From Nannobrachium achirus (Eukaryota; Chordata; Actinopteri; Myctophiformes; Myctophidae), in contig OY997657.1 of the NCBI GenBank assembly GCA_963921795.1, positions 2,060,080 through 2,124,079 on the forward strand: DNA of 64,000 nucleotides, given 5' to 3'. Every line of letters begins with the position of its first letter. Position 1 is the first letter of the stretch. This document shows, piece by piece, positions 25,749-35,963 of the stretch. A model generated the notes under the pieces. It saw only the letters and a program-made list of their open reading frames with translations, did not search any database and was not told the origin of the DNA. The translations under genes were made by a program, and so were the position numbers.

Positions 25749-27026
25749 TCACATGAACCCAAGATCTTCAGAGAGGAATGGGTCGGTTTCACAGAGAAAC
25801 GATATCATGAGTGAACTTGCAGGAGTTCCTTTGTGCATCACTGTATCAATGACAAAACGAGCCTTCTCATGTTTCACTATCTCCACATGGGCCTTATCAT
25901 ACTCTTCTTTGGTCAGAACCTTCTTCTGGACAAGTTGATCCAGGAGACTGTTGAGATTGGGAAGTGAAACTCTGTTGATGAAGCTGCTCCGCACCTCAAA
26001 CAGTCTCTCCTCGGCTGGACGGCACATGCGCTGAACGTGTTGTCTCAAGGCAGGAGCCGAAAGGTTTACGTAGCCTTCCCATGAACAGGCAGTGGTGTCG
26101 TCTCTTAGAAGCATCTTAATATTCTTAAACCTTTGCTCTAAATTCATGACAAACGTTGCATTATAATTGTGGTAGGACGATTTGTCAACCTGAAATCTTG
26201 CCTTCTTTGGTAGAATTATGATGGATTCATTCTGAGTGGAGGTGGAGAGGGTGTATTCTCGCTTGACATTGAGTTCACACGGAGGCATTTCAATGTACAT
26301 CTGTTCCCCGTGGTTGCTTCTTCTTTCCTGTAGCACTTCACGCAGCACAACATTCCGAGGCAGGAGCAATACGTGCATGATTGAACTGGGATCATCATCA
26401 ATCGGTGGTGTATAAAACAGTAGCACCTGTGCATGGATATGATTGTTGAAAAATGCTTTGACCCACTCATGTACGCCTGTAATGAGACCAAAGAGCGAAC
26501 ATCCAGTTATATTTATGATGACATGGCTTTCTGTGATTATATCAGGCTTGATAAGCTCTATGCCATCATCCATCACATGGATTACAAACAAGGACTTTCC
26601 TCCGCCCATGGAGAGGATCTGACAGTGTGGGAAGCGTAACTGACACACAGAGCCCTGAGTGCATTTGATGTCAAACAGTGGTCCTGCAGGCCTCTTGTCA
26701 AGCTGGGCTAGAAGCCTTTGGTTCCAAGGAACTGTCCTGTAAGTCACGTCTCCCTCTGTCTCCATCTTAAACACCAGGCCGGTCACGCTGCATTGGAACA
26801 GTCCTGTTTGGGTGCACTGGAACCTGTAGCTTTCCTTGTTTTCTACGACAACTATATCAGGTGTAATTTTCTGTGTTTTGTCCAGTAGTGTAACATCATT
26901 TAAGCTGTGGGACCGCTTTGCTCTGAAACGTGCATTGTTCTCTAGAATTTGTCTCAGGGAGGGTTGGCTTCCAGAACGAGGCAGGGAGGTGAACTCTCCC
27001 ATCCTACCATGGGAGGTGGTGGTTTC
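25749..27026 (-). CDS. FIIND (ZU5-UPA) + CARD exon, NLRP1/CARD8-like
   Basis: This uninterrupted minus-strand exon ends at TGA and encodes a FIIND followed by a CARD. Numbering from the Met at 27,002: a Ser/Arg-rich linker (1-55); the ZU5 half (about 58-169) with the family phrases GLFQCSVTGLVF, RPAGPLFDIKC and GSVCQLRFPHC; the UPA half (about 170-318); and a CARD (about 335-417, LNSLLDQLVQKKVLTKEEYD). His142 and Ser169 are 27 residues apart, the spacing of the self-cleaving His/Ser pair of NLRP1. The residue before Ser is Cys rather than Phe. A splice acceptor (TTTTCTTTTTAG) precedes 27,026, and the frame stays open to it, phase 0. In the NLRP1/CARD8 family the FIIND cuts itself and the freed UPA-CARD triggers caspase-1-type inflammasomes. 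No NACHT or LRR exon lies in the window. The next same-strand coding exons belong to the TNFR gene, in compatible phase. The Met at 27,002 has a good Kozak context (AGGATGG), so a separate CARD8-like start is also possible. Confidence 0.92.
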   Translation of the reverse strand, partial: ETTTSHGRMGEFTSLPRSGSQPSLRQILENNARFRAKRSHSLNDVTLLDKTQKITPDIVVVENKESYRFQCTQTGLFQCSVTGLVFKMETEGDVTYRTVPWNQRLLAQLDKRPAGPLFDIKCTQGSVCQLRFPHCQILSMGGGKSLFVIHVMDDGIELIKPDIITESHVIINITGCSLFGLITGVHEWVKAFFNNHIHAQVLLFYTPPIDDDPSSIMHVLLLPRNVVLREVLQERRSNHGEQMYIEMPPCELNVKREYTLSTSTQNESIIILPKKARFQVDKSSYHNYNATFVMNLEQRFKNIKMLLRDDTTACSWEGYVNLSAPALRQHVQRMCRPAEERLFEVRSSFINRVSLPNLNSLLDQLVQKKVLTKEEYDKAHVEIVKHEKARFVIDTVMHKGTPASSLMISFLCETDPFLSEDLGFM

Positions 27027-28303
27027 CTAAAAAGAAAACATCATATTAAAAACCTCCACATTGTCTGTTACTGTTGTGAGACGAAATCACAATTAAAACT
27101 TAACTTAATAATCTAAAACATCAAAAAGACCTGATATACAAGCCACAATGCAATGCATCACAACATATTTAGTACTACATGCATGGTGCAGGAAAAATCT
27201 ATTCGAATTCGAATCGTGTTTCTAACATTCAGAATCGATTCTCATCATCCAAAAAAATGATTTTAATTAGTTTTTATTAGATATTATTTATTTGATGTGA
27301 TTTTTATTTTATGATTTTTTTTTATTACGATAATTTATTAGATATTATGTTGTGTTTGTACAAGTTAAAAAGAATGTGTGCAAGCATGAATAAATCAGAC
27401 ATGTTGTCTTGGATTTACCTTTGTGTGTTTACATTATTGCAATAAGTTTATAAAAACTTTACTGTAAAAGCCACTGCACTGCTTTTCTTTGTTAGTTTAT
27501 TGTTATTATTTGCATTATTATATTTGTGATTATTTGTGATTATTTGGCATATTAGTCGTATTAGTTTATGGGTTAATTGTTAATTGGATTATTGGTTTGG
27601 GCACCAGGGGCATTCCACTCCCAGGCCTAATTGATTGAAAGGCCTGGGTGATTGGGGAAGGGCATGCACCTCCTGGTGGGCAAATGTTTTTTTTTTACCA
27701 GTGTGAGAGCACAGCAAAGAGCTAGAGAACTATGCCTGAAGAACCTGTTTGTCAATTGTATGCACTTTAATTGGTAAAAGTAAACTTGCAAATCAAACTC
27801 AAAGTTTCTGTCTGGACAATGTGTGCTTAAAGGGATAAGAAACCACGCCTCTAATTTGTTTTATGGGAATTCAGAACATGAAAAGATTTCTAAAATGTAG
27901 GCGTGGTTATCTGCCGTTGTGGGGGGAGGGGGCGGAGTAATGCGTGTTCTATCAGAGAGATAGAGCGAAGCTGTCAGCAGTGGGCACTGGGCAGTTGCTG
28001 TTTCCATTTCGGAAACATTTTTTAAAACCAGCCATTGGAGGTGTAAAAAGTATAAAGATTCGGCAACTCCATGTTATATAACCAATTATAATGTGCAAGT
28101 ATTTTACAAACAAGCCGTCTGAGCTTTTATCCATGGACATAACTTTCTCCAGCTCTGGACTGTTTTACACGAAACCGGAGAGGGACGGACGCTAGGCTAA
28201 CGCTGATAGCTATTTTCTGTATGTGTGTAGTGTAGCCTGTGTGTGTGTGTGTGTGTATGTGTGTGTGTCGTGACAGTGCGCGCGCACACACAACGTCCAC
28301 ACG

Positions 28304-28375
28304 AAAAGTAGCAGATCTACAAGCTCACAACGCGTCGCTTTCGAGACGCGTTGTGAGCTTGTAGATCGGTTATGT
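28304..28375. repeat. Dispersed hairpin repeat copy
   Basis: AGTAGCAGATCTACAAGCTC and GAGCTTGTAGATCGGTTATG around CACAACGCGTCG/CGAGACGCGTTGTG. Stem well conserved. Confidence 0.93.
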
Positions 28376-28601
28376 AGACGAGCTGCCGTAGTAGCAGCAG
28401 CTTCTCATGTAAACACGTTTGTTTCGGCTATTTTGTGACAGTGTAGTGTGTGTGCGTGTGACACGTGTTTGTGTGTGGTGACAGTGCGCGCACGCACGCA
28501 CGCGCACACGCACGCGCACACACACACACAAACACACACACACACACACACTACAGTCACAAAATAGCCGAAACCAACGTGTTTACGAGAAGCTGCGGCT
28601 A

Positions 28602-28652
28602 CATAGCCGATCTACAAGCTCACGCATTGTGAGCTTGTAGATCTGCTATTTT
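28602..28652. repeat. Dispersed hairpin repeat, short copy
   Basis: ATAGCCGATCTACAAGCTCA..TGAGCTTGTAGATCTGCTAT with the CGCCTCG inner stem lost, leaving a 51-bp version. Confidence 0.9.
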
Positions 28653-28653
28653 T

Positions 28654-28654
<1 letters not shown>

Positions 28655-28722
<68 letters not shown>
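28655..28722. repeat. (CA)n microsatellite
   Basis: About 68 bases of CA dinucleotides. Confidence 0.97.
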
Positions 28723-28727
<5 letters not shown>

Positions 28728-29602
28728 ATAGCTATCGGCGATAGCTTAGCGTCCCTTCTTCTTCTGTTCCGTGGTAAACAGTCCAAAGCTGGAGAAAGTG
28801 TGTCCATGTATAAAAGCTCAGACAACTTGTTTGTAAAATACTTGCCCATTTTAACTGGTTATAGAACATGGAGTTGCCGAATCTAATCAACAAGTGCCCC
28901 ACTGTCTGCGACAGCCCTGAGCCCTACAGTCTATGCTCTGAACAACACGACACGAGACGCCACAACAAGGGCAGAATGAAACCACGCCCCCCTTGATACA
29001 ACTGTATTAAACAAACGTTAATATTAATTAGATATGCCTACGTCACATTGCACTCTAGAACAATGATAGCTAATATTTAATGAGTGGCGCCAAAGTTTTC
29101 TTTTCTTCTAGAAACTGGAAGTATTCAGAAATAGCTGCAGAGACCAGCAGAAAGCTCTGAATCCACAAGGCTATAGGCAAACTGAACCATATCACTGCTC
29201 CCTATCACAAGTGACTCATTGATATAATATATATTTACAGAAAAAGTGATTTTGTGTTTCATGCTCCTTTAAGCCTGCGTACAGCCTAAATCCGGGTGCC
29301 TCAGTGTGTTTGTTAGGAGGTTTGTTTGGAACCAACAAACTGCACTTTTTGCACATTTACAATTATAAAAGCTACGTAAATGTACTCTGCTTTCATGCCA
29401 GCAGACTTGAGTAGATCCTGATCCTATGAATTTAATAGAGAATCGTTTTGAATAGAGATTCGTTTTTAAATCGAAAAATTATCGTTTATGAATTCGAATC
29501 GTTTGGATTTGAAATAATTGAAAAAAAAAAAATGTGAATCTTGACCCCAAGAATCGATTCTGAATCGAATCGTGGGATACCCAAAGATTCGCAGCCCTAA
29601 TA

Positions 29603-30547
29603 TTTAGTCTAGTTTTTATTTATAGTGTAGCCCTGGCTAAAACTCATTCCCTAACTAATTTAGACTACTGGCTTTAATTCATGCAATAAATAAATGGGTT
29701 TAACCCATTATGGACGTGTACAGATTTTTGTGCTTTTACCCCTCAGCCTGGGAATACATGTACAGTATGCAGTACAGTAATTTTTTTTAAAGATTTTTCA
29801 GAAAATGTTTTATGAAAGCCAAAGGTGTAAGCTATCAAATAGATACACATTAAACAACGTTAAACTCAACAACATTGTAGCTCTATGGAAAGCTTGAATT
29901 ATCCTCTATCTGCAAAGTGTTTGTTTAATAAAAATCCAATGTAGACATGTTCTGACTGAGTTACTTTCTGTCAAGAAATTCAGTTCAGGTGATTATTTTT
30001 TCTAAGTGCTGGAGTTTGGAAGCGCTCGAGGGAAATCGCTCAGCGGTCCTGTGTACCAGCTGGTTCTAAATGTCACTTCTAAAACGGCTAGTTCCATTCC
30101 TTGATTCTGATTGGCTGGTTTCCCTTAATTGCTGTGGTATATGAGGCTATAACCCTCACCTTGAATCAGTTTATATCAAACCCCAGGTGCGTTATTTCTT
30201 TCCACAGTGTTCCACAGTGCACCAATAATCTACACCTGTGGCAAAAGGCTGGGAACTAGTTTCTTGTAGCTGGGGACTACTTTCTTGCAGAGCAGACCTT
30301 ATAGTGAATTATTAGTGAAATAGTAGAACAGTTTTAATTGTTACATGTCTCTGATTTTTCATGTTGCCATATTGTAACGTTTTAGAAAAGCAATAAGCCA
30401 CGAGGCTTGTGGTTACCTGTATTTCTACCTGTATTTCTGCCCTGTGAATTACCTGTGAATCTGCTCTTCAAGGAAGGCGGTCGCTCTTTTCCTTCTCTCC
30501 CTACCTCGTGTGTCTGCTACTGTTTGATCGCCCTGAATTGTTGCGCA
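29603..30547. other. Non-coding, no recognised gene
   Basis: AT-rich. I see no exon-like segment with both splice signals and a recognisable protein. Confidence 0.45.
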
Positions 30548-30906
30548 GGTTCTCCAAGATAGCGCCGCCCATGGCTGCTGTGGTGACTACGTGTTGCGTT
30601 CTGTCGGTTTTTGTTTATGTTATGTGTGAAAAAATTGATTTGAATGCAAAAATGTAGTATGCCAAAGCAAATTCCTATGTGTATTACACAATGGTTAATA
30701 AAGAAATCTGAATCTGAATCCGGAATTTTACACCGGCTGAGAGGGTAAAATACGCCTCTCTACTTAATTGTGTCCTTCCCTTTTTCTTTTTCCCTTCTTT
30801 ATTTGTTTTGTTGTATTTGTGAGGGAACCTGGGAGGGCGGGGTATATGTGGGGTTGTATGTCTTTACACTTGAAAAGTCCTATAAATAAAGTTATACAAA
30901 AAAAAG
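30548..30906 (+). mobile_element. Two retroposon 3' ends in tandem
   Basis: The first ends at about 30,720 in GGTTAATAAAGAAATCTGAATCTGAATC, with a polyadenylation-like AATAAA and a short terminal repeat. The second ends near 30,906 in CCTATAAATAAAGTTATACA followed by eight or more A. Both look like truncated LINE tails, with no reverse transcriptase left. Confidence 0.55.
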
Positions 30907-31136
30907 GATTGCAGATGTACAAGCTTGTATGCGAATGGATCGACGCAATTGGACAGATTATTTTCCAACTAGAGGAATATTTTTTTATATTTTTTCAAAG
31001 GTTAGTGAAAATCTCTAGAGGTAGTCACGCTATTTTATAAAAACAAACTCAGGCCTCGCCCAGTGTACAAGAACCCTCATAGCTACTGGGACAGGTGTTA
31101 CACACTAAGCTAGACTAATACTGTATTCGCCCAGGC

Positions 31137-31186
31137 TCGGCCCTAGGAAATAATAAGCAGGGGGGCCTTAATTTTTCCAGGGTGGG

Positions 31187-31234
<48 letters not shown>

Positions 31235-31240
31235 GCTCAC
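31137..31240. repeat. (TA)n tract inside a repeat end
   Basis: About 40 bases of TA (31,192-31,231) follow GGAAATAATAAGCAGGGGGG, CCTTAATTTTTCCAGGGTGGGCAC. A relative of that phrase occurs at 47,225-47,275 (GGGAATAATCAGCAAGGGGGCC...). Confidence 0.85.
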
Positions 31241-32182
31241 CTATACTACAATAAACAGCAACACAGTTGCCAACAACATCTCTGGCAGGAGAGGAATCAT
31301 TACAATAATTGTCATAGATATTTGTATGCATTCATTAACCCAGCAAATAGCCAAATCTGAGCATATTTCAATCCATAAGGCCAAATCTCATAAGAATATG
31401 CCTTTAAAAGCCATTTAAGATGTTTATACAACTAGAATCTTTACACACATGCTTCCAGATAATTCATGATATAATTCCACTGCGCATTTCAATAATTCAA
31501 TTAAGCTCTCACTCAGTCTGCGCTGGACTGGTCTGAAAAGAGCTGATCAGCTCCCACAGTAGCGTCAGTTCAGAAAAAGCTAAGGTATGGCAACATGACT
31601 GATTTTTTCCCTGTTTCTATGGTTTCTTGGGCTGGATATGGCAGCCTGGAACGGTTTTTCAAGTGCAGCTAAACTTGGCATGTTAGTAGCCTAAATGTGC
31701 CACAATACCTTGTTAAAGTTTTTGTAGAATGTAGTAGTTATTTTACTGTAATTTAACAACATCCTAATACAGATAGACAAAGAGACATTCATGGATTTAT
31801 ATTTAAAGGTAACTTTTATTGTCCCCCCTGCCTGGACCCAGGGTATGGCAGCTGCATACCCCTGCCATACCCAATTGATGCCCCTGAGCTCCCAGTTTAA
31901 ACTATATGCTATAACATGACATACATGACATACAGTATAGGCTATGTCCTCACCAAGCCTACTGCACTCATCCACATTCCTGCTACTTGGCGATTTCCAC
32001 ACCTTAATCCCATAGAAATGCAAATGTAGGCACCCCATTGAATAGAGAAAAATCAACGCCCATGAGTCATTGTTTTAATAATGTAAAACATCTCCATGGC
32101 GGGAGGGGGAAAGCACTGCACTCTGCATTAGACATCATTCACTCAGACATCATCACAAGAGTGTGTCCATAATCGGCTAGTT
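31241..32182. other. Non-coding
   Basis: Contains only small frames without family resemblance. A short self-complementary stretch (GGGTATGGCAGCTGCATACC..GCCATACCC) lies near 31,841. Confidence 0.45.
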
Positions 32183-32380
32183 TGATTGATTGATTGAAGA
32201 ATTTATTAGAAGTTTGCAATAGAAAAAAGTACAGTTTCATGACAGTACAAATCACTGGTACAAGGTCAACTAAAAGGAGATCCTAGAAAGCCGAGGCTTA
32301 TTTCCACAGGAACCACACTTTAAGTATCTCATATAACATTGAAAGACAGACGGATAGAACATAGTACTTTATCTAGGATA
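32183..32380 (-). mobile_element. LINE 3' UTR fragment (same family as 55.53-56.06 kb)
   Basis: TTATTAGAAGTTTGCAATAG, CAGTTTCATGACAGTACAAATCACTGGTACAAGG and TATAACATTGAAAGACAGACGGATAGAACA align with 55,545-55,710. The coding part is absent. Confidence 0.8.
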
Positions 32381-32529
32381 ATATCAGTTTCAATAGCATA
32401 ACATCAAATACACACCGGCTACTATTAGGTTAACATTCCTAATACTGTAGTATTAAGTCACCATCTCCAGGGCGGGAGGAAAGTTGAAAAACAAGGCAAA
32501 AAGTAATCACCAACGACAACAACCTATTG

Positions 32530-32691
32530 AGCATTAATGAATAGGCTCGCCATCTCCACGGAAGGGAAAGGGAGAAGAGAAGGGGAAAAAGGTCTACCTG
32601 CGCTGGAACAGAACAACCGGCATAGTTTCACAACTAGGGCTGGGTCAGCTGTAGACTTTTGTGGCTTTTTGAGCCAGTTTCTTATGTCCAT
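32530..32691 (-). pseudogene. Possible N-terminal scrap of a ZMYM/hAT-type transposase
   Basis: The minus-strand frame from ATG at 32,691 begins MDIRNWLKKP. This resembles the MDIR-x-(F/L)-x-KK opening of hAT-derived and ZMYM1-like proteins, but similarity ends within about 25 residues. No catalytic domain. Could be coincidence. Confidence 0.25.
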
Positions 32692-33200
32692 GATTCTCTG
32701 TTCTCACTTCTCTGCTCTCACTGAAAATAGTTGAATCCCCCTCCACAACAAACAACACAGGTAATGACGCATGCGTCGCGCGTCAGGTGCAACAGCAAAA
32801 CAAATCCGACTCGGTGCGGTGCGCACCGTGCAGGGGCGGTTCTATGAATCTTTTATTATTGCATTTTCAATATTTTCTATTAATTAATTTGAAGATGTAT
32901 ATATTTTATAATAATCACAAAGAACATAAAAATAACCTATATTTAAAACCTGTAAAACATATTAAAATAATGGTGTTGTGGGGTACTACTGCCCAATCTG
33001 AACTGGGGGGGCAAAGGGCAATTTTGGGGGGCTTGGCCCTGTATTCGCCATGTCCATGTTTTCAGTAATTCGCTGAAAACAAACTCTCCTACAATCCGCA
33101 AGCCATCCAGGACCAGTACAGACGGAAATTACATCACCATTTTTCAGGTGAAAATGAGGTAAAAACCCTGGCAGTCCCGGATGAAAGTGGGAAAACAAAC

Positions 33201-33268
33201 CTGTACTGAGTTGATGTCGTCTAGGTCACAATCTTGCATCACATTGCATGGTGTAACATGTTTTCTTT
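33201..33268 (-). CDS. TNFR-like gene, exon 7 (cytoplasmic segment)
   Basis: A 68-bp exon preceded by CATTCTACAG and followed by GTTTGT. Joined to the phase-1 end of exon 6 it reads in frame as ERKHVTPCNVMQDCDLDDI and ends SVQ at phase 0. Basic residues directly after the membrane region and acidic residues later fit a cytoplasmic juxtamembrane segment. The exon is supported by splice signals and phase rather than by a distinctive motif. The FIIND-CARD exon about 6.2 kb downstream also begins at phase 0. Confidence 0.55.
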
Positions 33269-33378
33269 CTGTAGAATGATAATTGGAACAACCAGTTTAT
33301 CCAGTGGCAACTTTAGTTTTACAGTTAGTAAAGTTAGTGGGAATGCATAATATAAAATATTTAGAAGTGTAAACTTAC

Positions 33379-34277
33379 CACCATTTCTATCATGTTCAAA
33401 CAGTTGACGAAAATCATCTAGGAAGGATCTTTTGATCCACCGCAGAATCACCATGCCAACACGAAAACCAAGACCAATAAAACCAGCAATAACACGATAA
33501 GCAAAAGAAACATCATAAAAATAATATATCCAATTCATCAAACAAAAAACTAGTTGACCATAAGGACCAAAACCACGGTCAATAGTACCACTAGGGTTAG
33601 GGTTAAGTACAATGAGATAGACACTACTTAAAACAACTAAAATGTATCTACTACAAACCAAAAAATCAAAAGCACAACTAGCAGTACAAAAGAAAATCAT
33701 AGTAACGCAAACGTTAGTCTTATCAAAACCAGATTGATGAAAACTAGCAACAATAAAACCACCAACAAAACCAGCATGAATAATATCCTTATGACCATGA
33801 AGACCAGCAACACCGGCACCAACCAAAGCATTAGCAACAGCATCATCAAACATATTAGTAGCTATAACATTATAAAAGAGAGCAAAACTTACAACAAGAA
33901 CAGTGCGACAACCACAATAAAAAACATGAACAATAACAGAAGCAACAGAAACAATACCAACACCAACAACATAAACAACCTCATCACCACCAACGAAACC
34001 AGGAACACCACCACCAAAGAAACCAGAACCACTGAGCAACATCATGAAATACATAGTGAGCTCAAAAAAACGTCCACCAATATCATAACTATAACCATTA
34101 CTTCTAACAGTAACATCAACGCCGCCAAAAACAACAACAAAAATAACACCAGCAACAACAACACCAACAACACCAGCAACAAAGCCCACAGTGAGTATTA
34201 TTGAATTCAATCCTTCACATCTAGAATCATGTGAAGGACTTCCTGGTTTCATCAGATGGAGTCCAATAGATTCACAG
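33379..34277 (-). CDS. TNFR-like gene, exon 6: CRD end, membrane region, long T3-biased hydrophobic frame
   Basis: The exon opens after CTTGTCATTCCAG and completes a TNFR cysteine-rich domain (CESIGLHLMKPG..CEG), as in TNFRSF14/CD40 relatives. A membrane span (SIILTVGFVAGVVGVVVAGV) follows. Instead of stopping there the frame continues, without a stop, to a donor GTG|GTAAGT at 33,379, giving an exon of 899 bp. From about 34,186 to 33,460 nearly all codons end in T. In a 60-codon stretch I counted by hand, 52 do. The last 80 bases return to ordinary codon use (LRWIKRSFLDDFRQLFEHDRNG). The inserted part is Val/Gly/Phe/Ile/Ala-rich with several potential membrane spans. Its origin is unknown. 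Motif order and spacing loosely recall the ammonium transporter/Rh family, but identity is low. Because TAA, TAG and TGA cannot end in T, the open frame itself is weak evidence for coding. Confidence 0.6.
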
Positions 34278-34367
34278 CTGGAATGACAAGAGGAGACACA
34301 GCTTTGTTGTTTTTTTGTTCATTAAATTAATTTGTGTGAGGAAAGTTGGACTGTTAATGGTACTCAC

Positions 34368-34455
34368 TGTGTGTGAGGCTGACAGGTTGTAAAAGTACCA
34401 TCAGAATAGGTGTCACCAGTACAGTCAGCACACACTGTATCTGTGGAGGATGATC
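34368..34455 (-). CDS. TNFR-like gene, exon 5 (cysteine-rich domain)
   Basis: An 88-bp exon between TCTTCCTACAG and GTGAGT. It enters at phase 1 and leaves at phase 2, encoding SSSTDTVCADCTGDTYSDGT followed by FTTCQPHT. The (S)SSTDTVC..C..GTYS...C pattern is the classical third cysteine-rich domain of TNFRSF14/CD40-like receptors, which bind TNF-family ligands outside the cell. The preceding exon ends in ...QYVVQK plus G, and the following one starts with the codon completing His-Cys-Glu-Ser. Confidence 0.85.
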
Positions 34456-34555
34456 CTGTAGGAAGACAAACAATCATAACCACACAAAGAGAACATTTCC
34501 AGCAGGCTTCATAATCTGTGTCATGAGGTTCAGTTAAGGTTAAGAATCCTTCACC

Positions 34556-34792
34556 ATGGTAAACACTGTAGCTGAGCGAGGCTACTTCCTGAAGACCATG
34601 GCAGATAAGCTGCGATTGGCCGGTAGTGTATCATGTGTGTATGATCCGCGATGTGATTGGCCAACGTATACAGATGATGCACATGACGCTATTTTTCCGC
34701 GAAAACCGGACCCCGGCGAGGATGAAGAGAAGGCTTTAGAAGCTGAAAATAACAGAGTGGGTGTTCTAAAACTTAAGCGATTTAACAGTTAG
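34556..34792 (+). other. Unassigned small open frame in TNFR intron 4
   Basis: A 78-codon plus-strand frame (MVNTVAERGYFLKTMADKLR...) with mixed charged composition and a Glu-rich tail, ending at TAG. I do not recognise it, and no splice partner or repeat copy is visible. It may be chance or a relic of a transposon protein. Confidence 0.2.
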
Positions 34793-34839
34793 GACAATTT
34801 TAAGATTTGTTTTATAAAAAAAGTTACATGGTATAACTT

Positions 34840-35025
34840 TAAGATTAAAGGCCTGTCCATAGTATCTTCGAAATGTTTGGTGAGTTGCGATTTCTGACGT
34901 GCAAATTTCCAAACTCTCATTTGGTGTAATGCTTTTTAGAAGTCGAGAGTGATGTCATTTTGTAGTTGAACTGGACCTTTTGACCGAAAGGTTCGGTTTT
35001 GGTCAAAGTATGGACAGCCCTTAAC
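34840..35025. mobile_element. Small inverted-repeat element
   Basis: TTAAAGGCCTGTCCATAGTA on the left is mirrored by AAAGTATGGACAGCCCTTAA on the right, about 185 bp, with no coding capacity. Confidence 0.75.
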
Positions 35026-35601
35026 ACATGGGCTGCTCAAGTTTATAACATTTCTAGCTGTTGCTGCTGCCGCCGTTCACTCACGCTTTATTTTGAAGAG
35101 CCTCGGAAGCAAGTGGGTGTCCACTGACGATTGAGGAAGATAATCCCTTTGTTTACAAAAGCTCGCAAAACTAAAATCCAAACGGGAGCCGACCATCGCG
35201 TCATAGTGTCGCCGTGAAAACAATCAGATCTCTGCTTCCCTGGCGTTCTTTTCACCTCATTCAGAGATAAAGCCCTTTTTATGTTTCAGAGTAGAATGGA
35301 AATCAATGTAACCAGCCTCCGCTATTTTCTCTCTCTCCCTCTCTCTCTCTCTGCTACGGGGTGACGTATGGACTCGGGTCATTCAGAGGGCAGGCAGCGG
35401 CACGTACAGTTAACCCTTCGTTGTCTCGTTCAGGGACGAGTTTGGCGTGGTGACACCTAGTGGCCTTAACTCGTTACTGAACGAGTTTGGCCTCCCAAGT
35501 GTTAAGAATGGTTAAAATTGGCATCAAATATCTCTTGAAAACATTCTGTTAACTTACTACTTACTGTATATTAGACCAGACAAAGACCAGAGGAATAACC
35601 T

Positions 35602-35887
35602 AAAGGAGTAGTTTACCCCCAAAATTACTTTTTTCTACTCACACCATGGAGACTTGAGTTCAATAATATTTTTTGTTTTTTGTCACTTTCCTAAGACGAA
35701 ATATGTTTAACAATACATTTACCCCCATCGATTCCGGATGGGGACTCATCCGGAATCAATGGGGGTAAATTTACTATAATAACATTTTTGTCTTAGGAAT
35801 GCGAAGAATACAAAAAGATATTATTGAACTCCATGGCGTGAGTAATCAATAGAAACATTTTCATTTTGGGGGTAAATGTTCCTTTAA
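35602..35887. mobile_element. Palindromic element (TAAAGGAGTAGTTTACCCCC ends)
   Basis: Left TAAAGGAGTAGTTTACCCCC AAAAT and right ATTTTGGGGGTAAATGTTCCTTTA are inverted. Inner blocks GAGTTCAATAATATTTTTTG / AAAGATATTATTGAACTC and GATTCCGGATGGGGACTCATCCGGAATC are also mirrored. It lies in the TNFR intron upstream of exon 5. Confidence 0.85.
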
Positions 35888-35963
35888 GGAGGAGGATTCA
35901 AATGTGGGGCTAGAGTGAACCGTTGGCTCCCATTGGTCCATCTCTGTGTCCTCTCCCACTAAC

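Larger units (their letters stand above)
27829..29276. mobile_element. Long imperfect palindrome with two hairpin repeats
   Basis: Left and right halves are inverted copies. Examples are CTTAAAGGGATAAGAAACCA / CATGCTCCTTTAAG, TTTCTCCAGCTCTGGACTGTTTTAC / GTAAACAGTCCAAAGCTGGAGAAA, CGCTAGGCTAACGCTGATAGCTATTTTCTGT / ACAGAAAATAGCTATC..GCTTAGCG, and CATGTAAACACGTTTG / CAACGTGTTTACGAG. Hairpin repeats lie at about 28,304-28,375 and 28,602-28,652. A (CA)n tract (28,655-28,722) has grown in the right half only. Confidence 0.8.
27187..29602. mobile_element. Large element with AATCGAATCG-type inverted ends
   Basis: The left end contains ATTCGAATTCGAATCG...AGAATCGATTCTCATC. The right end contains GAATCGATTCTGAATCGAATCGTGGG...TTCGCAGCCCTAA. 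These are inverted matches typical of a hAT-type CAGGGCTGCGAAT terminus. About 2.4 kb, with a nested long palindrome (27,829-29,276). No transposase frame. Confidence 0.55.

Noticed and set aside
33734-34204. Plus-strand Asn/Thr-rich 156-residue frame
   Set aside because: It is the antisense shadow of the T-rich minus-strand exon. Asn/Thr codons arise from the complemented T positions, and it has no splice context.
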